64,000 nt of DNA, taken from GH45 sp046704385. Its GTDB lineage: Bacteria; Bacteroidota; Bacteroidia; Bacteroidales; SZUA-534. Position numbers and translations under genes: made by a program. The notes under the pieces were generated by a model that was not told the origin of the DNA, did not search any database, and saw only the letters and a list, made by a program, of their open reading frames with translations. Shown one piece after another: positions 9,049 through 18,800 of the stretch (position 1 is its first letter; every line of letters begins with the position of its first letter). The stretch covers positions 87,837-151,836 of the forward strand of contig JBJKSB010000074.1 of the NCBI GenBank assembly GCA_046704385.1, read 5' to 3'.

Positions 9049-10299
9049 TTATTTTCTCCTGATTTTATGACCATGCAATGCAAAATATAAAATAAAAACA
9101 TAGCAGGGTACTAATATCCAATAAGCTGACTGGTAATTATTTACAGTAGCCTTTTCAGCTGATCCCTTTATGGCATCAACCATAAAACCGAAAATTAAAG
9201 GGATTACTGCACCTCCAACAATACCCATCACCAGTAGCGATGCACCAGTCTTGGTAAATTTTCCCAAATCGGCTATAGCCAAAGGCCAAATGGCTGGCCA
9301 CATTAATGAGTTTGAAAAGCTTACTAACAGCAAAGCATAAAAAGCAAAATTGGCCGGTAAATAAACCAATAATAACGATGATAAAATTCCCAATACGGCA
9401 AACAACACCAACGCCTTTGTTTGGGATATAAATTTCGGGATAGCAATAACAACAAAAATATAACCCAATACCAAACCAATGGTTACATATTTTGAATATC
9501 CTTCAAGGTTTGGCACATTACCAAAAGTAGCCCTGGCAAAATCGATGATAGAAGCCATGGGTAAGGTTTCAATCCCCACGTATAAAAATAGCGCCAGAAC
9601 CCCCAGCAATAAATGCGGAAATTGTAATATACTGGTTTTTCCCGAAGCATAACTTGAAACTTGTGATTCTGCCTGCTCATCATCCTCACCCTCCGCTTTA
9701 ACTTCGGGAAGTTTGGCAAAATAGGTAAAGATTCCCAGGAAAATCAAAATTCCGGTTACAATAAAGAAAGGGAATACCACGTCGTTAAGCTGAACATGCT
9801 GAAGATTTATAAATAATCCCAGGAATAGCGGGGCTATCCACCAGGCAGCTTTGTTCATAATTCCCATCAGGCTCATGCGCATGGCTGCACTTTCAACCGG
9901 TCCCAGAATAGTTACATAGGGATTTACCGAGGCTTGTAACAGCGTATTACCAATTCCCCCAACAAAAAGGGCTATCAAAAACAACGGAAAACTTATAACC
10001 TTGGCTGAAGGTACAAATAACAACATTCCCAGCGCCATAATAAAAAACGCAATTGTCATTGATTTTCGGTAGCCGATTTTTTTTATAACCCATCCGGCCG
10101 GACCTCCGAAAACCACAAATGCTGAAAATATAGCCGCGGTAATCAGGTACGATTGCGCGGTTGATAAATTAAATGCCGATTTTAAAGCCGGGGTCAGAAA
10201 TCCGCTTATGCCAACCCCAAATCCTATTACAAAAAACATTACTCCAACTATCATTAGCGGCAGTATGTATTTTTGTGAACTTTTATTACTTGTACTCAT
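9049..10299 (-). CDS. MFS sugar permease, FucP/GluP/NagP-like
   Basis: Inner-membrane major-facilitator transporter of 416 residues with about 12 hydrophobic helices. The first helix (YILPLMIVGVMFFVIGFGVG) and GYRKSMTIAFFIMALGMLLF resemble the fucose/galactose/GlcNAc:H+ symporter (FHS) family. Its position between the ROK kinase and the NagB-like gene points to N-acetylglucosamine uptake, as for NagP of other Gram-negative bacteria. That assignment rests on context, since specificity is not readable from sequence. Gaps of 68 and 74 nt to its neighbours, without a terminator, suggest one transcript. Confidence 0.85.
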   Translation of the reverse strand: MSTSNKSSQKYILPLMIVGVMFFVIGFGVGISGFLTPALKSAFNLSTAQSYLITAAIFSAFVVFGGPAGWVIKKIGYRKSMTIAFFIMALGMLLFVPSAKVISFPLFLIALFVGGIGNTLLQASVNPYVTILGPVESAAMRMSLMGIMNKAAWWIAPLFLGLFINLQHVQLNDVVFPFFIVTGILIFLGIFTYFAKLPEVKAEGEDDEQAESQVSSYASGKTSILQFPHLLLGVLALFLYVGIETLPMASIIDFARATFGNVPNLEGYSKYVTIGLVLGYIFVVIAIPKFISQTKALVLFAVLGILSSLLLVYLPANFAFYALLLVSFSNSLMWPAIWPLAIADLGKFTKTGASLLVMGIVGGAVIPLIFGFMVDAIKGSAEKATVNNYQSAYWILVPCYVFILYFALHGHKIRRK

Positions 10300-10347
10300 C
10301 TTTTAGGTTATTAAGTTGTGAATTATTTTTTATAATCATTAATCTTT

Positions 10348-10375
10348 AGTCTTGTGTCTCCAGTCTTGTGTCTTT
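10348..10375. repeat. 14-bp tandem duplication (AGTCTTGTGTCT unit)
   Basis: AGTCTTGTGTCT occurs at 10348-10359 and again at 10362-10373, so the unit is 14 bp in two copies. It sits between the permease start and the NagB-like stop codon. Short phrase-like repeats of this kind are scattered through Bacteroidota intergenic regions; no function is evident. Confidence 0.7.
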
Positions 10376-12707
10376 ATATAGTTGCCTCCATACTTTCTTC
10401 CAGCTCACGAGCCTGATTCAGGAATTCATCCAAATTCATTTCTCTATGAAAAATCATTCCGTGAGTAGCTCGTACCTTAGGGTTTTCGTGTTCATAAAAG
10501 AAGTTTTTTCCTAGTATTAACTGTACTCTTTTAAATTGTTCAACCCAAACTTTTTGCGACAAATCGCTAAATGGCCCGTCTAATTCGTAACTCGGAAACG
10601 AAGCATTTACCTGACTAATATAGCAATCTTTAAACGAACGGTCGAGTACTGCCATTGAATTTAATGTGATGGGTGTGTAAACATTGGCTTCGTTAGGCTG
10701 AAACCTGAACCAAACATTCCTGTATCCAATTATTTTTAAATTTGAAAGATCCTCTTCCCTGCTCCATTGCCTCAAGGCTTCAGCTATTGCTTGCAAAACC
10801 TTATAATGGGTATCAGGACCCGAACCTTCAGGATCGAGAGCCAAACTTATTTTTGTTGGTTTTATCCTTCGAAGCATTTCCAGAACAGGCTCCACATCAC
10901 GTTTACGTTCCGGTTGCTCGGTAAAAATATCGCCGGTATAAAAACCTAATCGTTTATGCTCAATATCCTTCACCTGGACTCCGTAATGTGCCCAAACCAG
11001 CTCTTCCTCAAATTCACGGAGCATCCCCTTTAATTTCTGAATATCCTTTGGATTTTTTTCACCATCATAACTATTCCTGATGAGATCAAGATTTTGCTCA
11101 ATCCTTTCCATCAGTTCCTGTTTGCTCTTCAAATTGTAGATATCAACCATGGCGCGGGTCATGCGGTGGTAAACACCCCTTAGTTTTCCCTCCTCACTTT
11201 TCTCTGCTACTTTATTCAGGAAATGATTCACATCTTTATCCCATTTGAACTTATAACCGCTCTCAAAAAAGTCAGGATAGTTAATCATCTGAATCATATC
11301 TTTCGATATTAAATCGAGCATTGCTGTCAGCAAACTGGTAATCACGTGATTGGTTACAGCAGTAAAGCCTGAAGTTAATATTGAAAAATGAAATTTGTTA
11401 GATGCCTCACGCAAATGCCTTACAATGTTAGGGAAAAGTCCCAGTTGAATATCATCATGATGCGGGCCGGTATGCAGGTAAGTCTGGTCCAATTCAACAG
11501 CCAGGCCTTCATTAATCCTGGTTTTGGTTGATTCAATTACTTTCTTTACCTCTTCAAGGTTCAGGTTTGGGATTAAGGAGCAATACGGGTCGTTTTTTAA
11601 ATCATCAAGGGTTAAATTATGAGCATAACAGTCAATACGTTCGCAAAGGTCAAATACAGCTTTTTCGGTTTTTGAAAATGTCCATTCGCTTTCAGTATAG
11701 TACCTTTGAATGCTGTCGTGAAGTTGAATGGCCGCACCCTCTGTCAGATAAAACCGTGCATTTTTTTGACGATGCAAAACAGTTGCCGGATAAAGATTAT
11801 CGGGCTCCTTTTCAAGAGCATTCTTAACTACCGGTGCTTTTGCTTCGCCGGCTGCAAATATAATTGAAACACCATCCGGGTTATAAGTTATGGTATCAAG
11901 TCCGATAGTAATAACCATGCGGTTTCTTGATATTTCAATTCCACCCAAATCGCCAGCTGAGGCAGCCTGAGTTTCAAAGTTGGTTGGTGTAAGCCTGGTT
12001 GTTGAGTTATGATCGCTTCCACGGGTATTAAACGCAATGTGACCATCGGGACCAATACCACCGAGAAAAAAGCCAATTCCTCCTTTCGCTCTGATCTTTT
12101 CTTCGTAACGAGTGCACCAATTGTCAATCATAAAAATAGATTCCTGCTGCAATTTTTCCTGAATTCCTGAGGCTTCACGACTACGCAGGGACAAATCAAT
12201 ACGATTATCGGGAAAGACTTCTGTAAAATGTTTTTCTTCAGCCAATTCAATTTGGTCGCAATTAATTAATAAAGCTTTATTTATGTCAAGACCAAAGCCT
12301 TTGATATAAAAATTCAGTACATAATCGTAAAAGCTGTTATGTTGATTAGGGTTAATAGGATAAAATTCATCAATCTGGACAAAATGCAATCCGTCAAGCC
12401 GGGGTTTACTTTCCAGATACAGGCCATTCGTCTCCATCAATTTCATAGCTCTGTTTTCGCCCCAGTGCGAAATAAAATATTGTGTCCATTTAATAAAATG
12501 TTCCGGCGTTTTTCCAGTTGGAAGACTAATAACACCCTCCGGGTTTTTATCAACCCATTCCAAAAATCGCAATGACGTTAAAAGACCCAAATTTGGGAAA
12601 TTAGGTACAATAACATATGGAATTTTTGTGGTGTAACTTTTCCTTCCCGAGCGATCAAAAAAACTTTGTTCAACTCTGGTTAATTGTGATAATTGCATCT
12701 GTTTCAA
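10374..12707 (-). CDS. nagB: Glucosamine-6-phosphate deaminase fused to a PIG-L/LmbE deacetylase domain
   Basis: Two-domain cytoplasmic enzyme of 777 residues. Residues about 30-330 form a NagB isomerase/deaminase: SLPTGKTPEHF (phosphate loop), QIDEFYPI, and GGIGPDGHIAFN with D221 and H223 at the active site. It converts glucosamine-6-P to fructose-6-P and ammonia. Residues about 405-680 form a PIG-L/LmbE zinc-deacetylase-like domain: TGPHHDDIQLG at 413-423 supplies H416/H417, D418 and D419, and DTHYKV offers a third zinc ligand, H634. The usual PIG-L motif is PHPDD, so here Pro is His. NagB alone is about 260 residues, so the protein is roughly three times that. Related fusions are common in Bacteroidota and are annotated as NagB. 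Because no nagA gene is seen, the second domain may do the GlcNAc-6-P deacetylation (inference). Confidence 0.88.
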   Translation of the reverse strand: MKQMQLSQLTRVEQSFFDRSGRKSYTTKIPYVIVPNFPNLGLLTSLRFLEWVDKNPEGVISLPTGKTPEHFIKWTQYFISHWGENRAMKLMETNGLYLESKPRLDGLHFVQIDEFYPINPNQHNSFYDYVLNFYIKGFGLDINKALLINCDQIELAEEKHFTEVFPDNRIDLSLRSREASGIQEKLQQESIFMIDNWCTRYEEKIRAKGGIGFFLGGIGPDGHIAFNTRGSDHNSTTRLTPTNFETQAASAGDLGGIEISRNRMVITIGLDTITYNPDGVSIIFAAGEAKAPVVKNALEKEPDNLYPATVLHRQKNARFYLTEGAAIQLHDSIQRYYTESEWTFSKTEKAVFDLCERIDCYAHNLTLDDLKNDPYCSLIPNLNLEEVKKVIESTKTRINEGLAVELDQTYLHTGPHHDDIQLGLFPNIVRHLREASNKFHFSILTSGFTAVTNHVITSLLTAMLDLISKDMIQMINYPDFFESGYKFKWDKDVNHFLNKVAEKSEEGKLRGVYHRMTRAMVDIYNLKSKQELMERIEQNLDLIRNSYDGEKNPKDIQKLKGMLREFEEELVWAHYGVQVKDIEHKRLGFYTGDIFTEQPERKRDVEPVLEMLRRIKPTKISLALDPEGSGPDTHYKVLQAIAEALRQWSREEDLSNLKIIGYRNVWFRFQPNEANVYTPITLNSMAVLDRSFKDCYISQVNASFPSYELDGPFSDLSQKVWVEQFKRVQLILGKNFFYEHENPKVRATHGMIFHREMNLDEFLNQARELEESMEATI

Positions 12708-12723
12708 TAACTTTAATTTAATT

Positions 12724-12745
12724 ACCTGTCAGCCCTTTAACAGGT
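12724..12745. promoter_or_regulatory. Short inverted repeat between the NagC-like and NagB-like genes
   Basis: ACCTGT (12724-12729) and ACAGGT (12740-12745) form a 6-bp inverted repeat with a 10-nt centre. It could be an operator for the neighbouring ROK repressor or a weak hairpin after its stop codon. No T-run follows. Evidence is limited to the symmetry and position. Confidence 0.25.
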
Positions 12746-12785
12746 TAACACACTCTTCTCTTTAAAATATTTAAGTAACTAAATT

Positions 12786-14009
12786 CTAACTGTTTTCGAG
12801 GATATTTTCAATAACAACTGCCGCTGAACCGATAGTTCCTATATCATCGCCCAAGGGTGAAATTAACAATTGGGTATCTTCATGTAAATTAGGAAGACAA
12901 TATTGAAAAATGGCTTGTTTAATCGGGGTTTCGAGATATTTTCCTGCCTGGGATAAAACTCCGCCCAAAATAACTACTTCTGGATTCAAAATCTGGATCA
13001 GGTATGACAACCCTTTTCCTAATGCAGTTCCAACCCTTTGTATTAGCGATAATGCAAACTGATCGCCACGATTTCCGGCTTCAATGATTAGTTTTGGGGT
13101 TATTTTTTGCGGATCGTCAACAAATACATCGTATAACTGCGAATTACAATTGTCAGCAAGGCTTTCCGTGGCATATCTGACTAAGGCGTTACCGGATGCA
13201 ATGGTTTCAAGGCAACCTACTTTACCACAGTTACAAAGTACTCCGTTTTCGTCAATCGGAATATGACTGAACTCACCTGCAAAACCTGAATTACCACGGT
13301 ATAATTTGCCATTCAGGATCATCCCCAAACCTAATCCCCAGTCGATCTGAATAACCAAAGCATTTTTCGATTCCTTAGCAGCACCATATTTCAATTCGGC
13401 CAGGGCTCGTGCTTTTGAGTCGTTTTCAAGAAAAACCGGTTTTTTAAATTTGCTTTGAAAAGCTTCAACCAGTGTTTGATTTTCGCTATGCAAATAAGTA
13501 TAATTTATTCCAGTTGCAGAGTTAACCAATCCGGGCATATTTATACCAATTCCCATTACTTTGTTCATTGGCACATTAACTTCTGTCAATATTTTCAAGG
13601 TATGTTCATGGATGGTGTTAAGTACAACAGTCCTGTCAGTTAATGGAACCGCCGGCAATTTTACACTGGAAACCTTTTTAAGCTCATTATTAAAAACAGT
13701 TATTCCTAAAAATTTTCTGGCAATATCAATCCCGATTATAAAAACCGAATTCTCTTTCAGGCCGTAAACCATGGGTCTTCTGCCCCCTATTGATTCACCT
13801 TTGCCCTTAACTTCAATATAGCCTTCGTTAACCAGTTCGTTTAAATATGAATTTGAGGTAGGTATACTTACTTTTAAAATAGTTGAAATTTCTGAACCTG
13901 ATAAGGTGCCATTACGGTGTAAGTATTTTAAAATTCTTTTCTTATTCAGAAAAGTCTTTAGTTCAAGTCCCGAAAGAGATTCTGGTATGTCGGTATCCCA
14001 AAAATTCAT
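12786..14009 (-). CDS. NagC/XylR-like ROK-family transcriptional repressor
   Basis: Sugar-responsive DNA-binding protein of 407 residues. The N-terminal winged helix (about residues 18-85) includes LSGSEISTILKVSIPTSNSY and the wing VKGKGESIGGRRPMVYGL. The ROK domain begins at FIIGIDIARKFLGITVF. The zinc site is complete (CNCGKVGCLE), and NPEVVILGGVLSQAG closes the fold. The first DxGxT loop is altered to GIDIARK, as expected for a regulator that binds sugar without phosphorylating it. It precedes the NagB fusion by 78 nt and should control this locus in response to an amino-sugar metabolite such as GlcNAc-6-P (inference by analogy with NagC). Confidence 0.9.
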   Translation of the reverse strand: MNFWDTDIPESLSGLELKTFLNKKRILKYLHRNGTLSGSEISTILKVSIPTSNSYLNELVNEGYIEVKGKGESIGGRRPMVYGLKENSVFIIGIDIARKFLGITVFNNELKKVSSVKLPAVPLTDRTVVLNTIHEHTLKILTEVNVPMNKVMGIGINMPGLVNSATGINYTYLHSENQTLVEAFQSKFKKPVFLENDSKARALAELKYGAAKESKNALVIQIDWGLGLGMILNGKLYRGNSGFAGEFSHIPIDENGVLCNCGKVGCLETIASGNALVRYATESLADNCNSQLYDVFVDDPQKITPKLIIEAGNRGDQFALSLIQRVGTALGKGLSYLIQILNPEVVILGGVLSQAGKYLETPIKQAIFQYCLPNLHEDTQLLISPLGDDIGTIGSAAVVIENILENS

Positions 14010-14034
14010 AATAATTCAAAAATCACAGTTTCTA

Positions 14035-14042
14035 CAAACTTA
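14035..14042 (-). promoter_or_regulatory. Putative -7 promoter box of the ROK repressor
   Basis: Plus-strand CAAACTTA is TAAGTTTG on the minus strand, matching TAnnTTTG. It lies 26 nt upstream of the ATG at 14009. No -33 TTG is present at the usual distance. Confidence 0.4.
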
Positions 14043-14127
14043 GCTAAACTTTTAATTACTTAAATAAATTCGTTTTATCAAACTTTAATTTACTTCAAAA
14101 TCTTCTATTAATCTCTTTTAGATTTTA

Positions 14128-14163
14128 ATAAATCTCCCCCCCAAATGGGGGGTAAAGATTTAT
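14128..14163 (-). terminator. Strong G/C-run hairpin between susD and the ROK repressor
   Basis: ATAAATCT (14128-14135) pairs with AGATTTAT (14156-14163), and a C-run (14136-14142) pairs with a G-run (14147-14152) around an AAAT loop, with a 3-nt bulge. It follows the SusD stop by about 55 nt. No good T-run follows in the minus direction, so it may attenuate transcription or protect the susCD mRNA 3' end. Confidence 0.45.
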
Positions 14164-14218
14164 TTCAGCAAAATTGGTTTTGGTTTTTGTTTTTGTTTAG
14201 TTATGAAGTAGCTATTCA

Positions 14219-15826
14219 TTAATTAACATCCCACCATAAAGGCTCAGCACCATCGTCTTTCCCGTTCAGGAAGCTGTTAATAGCAGCCTCAGCCTGGTCA
14301 GGACTTATGCTAAGAATATTTGATGGATAAGGCATCCGTTTCAGGAATTCACCTTTAGGTATGGAACCATCAAAATTGGCCGAATTTTCCATATTTTTAG
14401 GGATAACAAGTTTTGGATACCCGGTACGACGGAATTCAGCCCATGACTCGGCCCCTAATGGGAAATTGGCGATCCATTTTTGAGTCAGAATCTGCTCAAG
14501 CATATTCACGCCATCCCATTTTGGGGTAACCTTGGTAGTTGCAGAGTAGTTATTTTCACCATTGCTGTAATCCACATAATCTGCCGGGCTTGCAGTGCTG
14601 GCGAGGTATGAAGCTGCATCATCAGCTGATAAACCTCTAAGGGCAAATGATGCCTTTACTCCGGACTCATAAAAGCCCTGAGCCTGGCCGGCGGATAAAC
14701 CACCTAAGCCTTTTACTGCTGCTTCGGCAAATGCAAAATAGGATTCAGCACCCGATACAAACATAAAATTATCGGTAACCTTTAATTGTGAGTATCCGGC
14801 ATAATGTCCTTTGCTGGAAGTTAATTTCACACCTGCACGTAATCCTGCATAAGTACCACCTTGTGAAATAACTGTATCATCAGAGGCGGGTACAAAATAT
14901 ACAGAAATTCTGGGGTCGTTCATCCCTTCAAGAAATGATTGCATATCGGCACTCATAATACAATCAACCCATGAAGCACTTAAAAATGAAAATGGATTAC
15001 TTACGCTGTTTGCCGAACAATTTATGTCAAAATCACCTGTTGTTTCATCCAACACACCATACTGTGAATCATTAACCACTTCCTGTATATATTTACCGGC
15101 AGTTGTCGGATCAACATCCGATATCCTTAAAGCTAAACGAAGCTTTAAGGTATTCCCCAATTTAATCCAACTGGTAATATCACCGGCAAAATTTGAGATA
15201 TCGGCTCCACTGTTCTTCACCCTGTCGGCAGAAGGACCTGATGCATATGATTTTAACGTATCGATAGCCTGACTTAATTCCGGTAAAAAACCTTGCTTAT
15301 AAATGGTACCCACATCATCAAAAGCAGGATTAACACCTACTCCATATTGAAGATAAGGGAATGGTCCAAAACCGTCAACTACTGGTAATGCGGTTAAAAC
15401 TTTTAAAATTAAACCATAAGCATAAAAATCACCATTTTCAGCTCCTTTGAAAGTCTCATTTTCAAGAGCCAGGAATTCGGTTAAATTCGCCTGGGCTACT
15501 ATAAAGGCCCATGAATTCCAGCCATCATTAAAGTTATAATTACTGTTCAGGGTAGCCGATCCGCCAAAGTCACCCGGGTGCATGGTATAACCGGCAAAAA
15601 CATCAGCATTCAGATTTTGTTGAACCTGGTATTCCCATGAGGTAGTTAGGTTAAACAGGTTTTTCTCCATGAAAATAATATGCTGTTTAAAAAGTATACC
15701 ATCGGCTTCAAGCCTTGCGTTAGTTATACTTTTGGGATCATTGTTCATATCCTCCATCATATCGGTACAACTAAATGCCAAAAACATGGAGAATGCTGCT
15801 ATAATAAATTTTATATAATTTTTCAT
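14219..15826 (-). CDS. SusD/RagB-family (SusD-like_2) nutrient-binding lipoprotein
   Basis: Surface lipoprotein of 535 residues that caps its SusC partner and binds substrate. The signal peptide ends in a lipobox (FLAFSC, Cys at residue 20), followed by DMMEDMNNDP, the short acidic stretch typical after the lipid Cys. The body matches the SusD-like_2 group: WEYQVQQNLNADVFAGYTM near the start, PYLQYGVGVNPAFDDVGTIY and an NFPLGAESWAEFRRTGYPKL segment near the C-terminus. It is 24 nt downstream of the SusC stop and clearly its partner. Specificity cannot be read directly; the neighbours suggest an amino-sugar oligomer. Confidence 0.93.
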   Translation of the reverse strand: MKNYIKFIIAAFSMFLAFSCTDMMEDMNNDPKSITNARLEADGILFKQHIIFMEKNLFNLTTSWEYQVQQNLNADVFAGYTMHPGDFGGSATLNSNYNFNDGWNSWAFIVAQANLTEFLALENETFKGAENGDFYAYGLILKVLTALPVVDGFGPFPYLQYGVGVNPAFDDVGTIYKQGFLPELSQAIDTLKSYASGPSADRVKNSGADISNFAGDITSWIKLGNTLKLRLALRISDVDPTTAGKYIQEVVNDSQYGVLDETTGDFDINCSANSVSNPFSFLSASWVDCIMSADMQSFLEGMNDPRISVYFVPASDDTVISQGGTYAGLRAGVKLTSSKGHYAGYSQLKVTDNFMFVSGAESYFAFAEAAVKGLGGLSAGQAQGFYESGVKASFALRGLSADDAASYLASTASPADYVDYSNGENNYSATTKVTPKWDGVNMLEQILTQKWIANFPLGAESWAEFRRTGYPKLVIPKNMENSANFDGSIPKGEFLKRMPYPSNILSISPDQAEAAINSFLNGKDDGAEPLWWDVN

Positions 15827-15850
15827 TTTCTTATTATTTTTCGGTTTACA

Positions 15851-18800
15851 CTAAAATGTTGCTTTTAAACTAAACCCGAACGAACGTGTTGAAGGCATAG
15901 ATAAACCTTCAATACCTTGTAAACCAGTTGTGGTTCCTGCCGATATTTCCGGATCAAATGGAGCATCCTTGTAAAGGAACATGAGATTTCTGCCAAATAA
16001 AGCCACATTTATCTTCTTAATCTTACCACCTGCAAAACTTACAGGTATATCATATCCAAGTGACAATTCTCTTATTCTGAAATTAGTTGCATTATATACA
16101 TAGTTACTTCCGATGGCTGAAATACCACGGTACCAGTATTGAATTTGATCAGAATTGCTTGCTACTACGCTTCCTTCAAATTCCACTGAACCTTTATCGC
16201 GATCGTCAGATGAACGCATTGACCGTCCGTAACCATCCAAAGCCGATTCAGTAAATGAAATTACTTTGCCTCCAATTCTTCCATCAATAAGGAAATTCAG
16301 GGTTAAATTTTTGTAAGTTAATGTATTTGACCATCCTAATGCCACTGGCGAATTAGGATTTCCAACTTTTACAAAATCGCTGGTTGCAATAGGGCTTCCA
16401 TTTTCATCCTGCATAATATTTCCGTTAGCATCACGCTCAAAATCATAGGCATACAAATCACCAAATTCGCCTCCTTTTACAATTCTGATTTCAGCAATTT
16501 TAGTGCTACCGAACTTGGTAACCGTGTAGCTGTCCAATCCGGCCTCATCATTTACCGATATCACTTTATTCTTATTTAGTGAATAATTAAGTTTGGTTTC
16601 ATATTTAAAATCACCGCCTGGAGCATATTTATATCCCAATGACATCTCCACACCTGAGTTTTGAATCTCACCGGCATTTACATAAAAGTTTGGTACATAA
16701 GCACCCAGTGGGGCAGTAACTTTAAAATACTGGTTCTCAATATTGTTTTTGTAAAAAGTAAAATCAAAATCGATACTATTATTGAATAACCTTACATTAG
16801 CACCCAATTCCAAGGATTTTGACCGTTCAGGTTTTAACTCAACTGAAGTACCATCTTCTAAAATCGGAACACCATTTTCAGGTCCTTTTATAGTTCCATC
16901 GCGCATAGTCCAATACTGATCGCGTGGTCCATTATTGACTCCGTAAGGAAGTGAGTTGCCAACTTCGCTGTACGTACCCCTGATTTTTGCGAAACTAAAA
17001 GTATTACTGGTTCCTGTGAATTCTGAAAGAATTATTGAACCACCCACTGATGGATAAAAAAAGCTTTCATCGATAGTCGAGGCCCATTCCTGACGACCTG
17101 TCACATCTAAAAACATGGCATTTTTATACCCTACGGTTGCAGTTCCAAATGCTGATTGTAACAGAGTTTCTTCAGACCTCTCAGAATGTGTAAAAGCACC
17201 CTGTAAGTTGGTTAAAGAGAATACATTGGTAGCCACAAAATTATTTTGCCCCTTAACGGTTTTAAATTCCTGGTAATATCCGGTTGTATAATTATTACTA
17301 GAACCCAGGGTTGCATTAATGGTAACATCACCCAGTTTATTATTGGTATAGTTTAAAAACATATCAGAATAAAACTGGTTGGTTGTAGTATTCATTAAAT
17401 CGTATCCTCCGTTATCATCCCATATTATATTTGATGAAGTAGCATAAACATCCTGCTCAAACTGGTCTTCAATATGATCAACACTGGAGCGTAAACGGAA
17501 ATTCAAACCATCCATAATGTCCCATTTTAATCCACCGGTAAATATACTGCGGGTACGTTTCAACTTGTTTGGATTCATATTTATTGTCCAATAAGGATTA
17601 TCGAGTATAAAGTTTGTTGTATTAAATTCTTTATAAGGTCCAACCTGGCTTGAAATATTTCTTACCGGATCCCAAGTTTTATAATTGTCTTTAAGAGCAG
17701 CAAAATCAGAACCAGAACCACCATATAAATAAGCTTCGCCGGCAGGATTGCTATAGAAACCAACATAAGGCCTGTTATTTACTGTTTGTGAAATTAAATT
17801 GGCGCTTCCATCAATGCTTAATTTGTCATTAATCTTAGAGTTACCGTTAATCATAAAATTATGCTTAGTCAGATCGTTTGATTCAACTATTCCCTTAGCG
17901 GAAGTGTTGGCATACGACATATAAAACTGATTTTTTTCGTTCCCTGAAGTTACCGAGGCACTGTTAATTGAGGTAATTCCTTTTTTAAAGAATCCTCTCA
18001 AATCATCAGTTGTAATAGAACCGTTATTTTTAGCACCCCAGGTTGAAGGATCGTTGGCATTCGAAGTCGGGTCAATAGCGGTTGTAGCCCCATAACCTCC
18101 CTGTAATTCCGGTAAAGTCAAAGCTGATTCAACAGATGTTGTGGTTGAAATCTCAACATTGGTTACTCCGGCCTTTCCTTTTTTAGTAGTTATCAAGATT
18201 ACTCCATTCTGGCCCATACTTCCATATAAAGCTGAAGCTGCAGCACCTTTTAACACATTAATACTCTCAACATCTTCAGGATTTATGTTTGAAATAGCAT
18301 CACCACCATCTATAGTTCCTCCCAACTCGCTTCCGCCAATTTGTCCAAAACTGGAATTGTTAATGGGAATACCATCAATAACATACAAGGGCTGGTTTTC
18401 ACCACTAATTGATTTATTACCCCTGATGATTACCCTTGATGATCCACCTACACCTGCTGCACTTTTACCGATTACCAAACCGGCGCTTTTACCTGATAAG
18501 GAATTAATCATATTCACATCCTTAGTTCTGGTCAACTCGTCAGCCCCAACCTGTTGGGTTGAATAAGTTAAGCTTCTCGATTTTTTTTCGATACCCAAAG
18601 CTGTAACCACTACTTCGTCAACCCCATAGGTTTCAGGTTTCATAACGATATCATAAACATTTCGGTTGTCTAAATTAACAACCTGAGTCTCCATTCCAAT
18701 AAATGAAAATGTAAGAGAGCCCCCTTCATTTGGAGCCACAATCTGGTACTTTCCATCTGTATTGGTTATGGTACCGGTAGTAGTACCGGTTACAACCACT

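Noticed and set aside
10348..10375. CRISPR-like repeat
   Set aside because: Only two 12-bp copies with 2-nt spacing; no spacers and no cas genes.
18141..18566. Plus-strand ORF of 141 codons
   Set aside because: Antisense to the SusC plug region; its Pro/Ser-rich translation is what the reverse frame of such a region gives.
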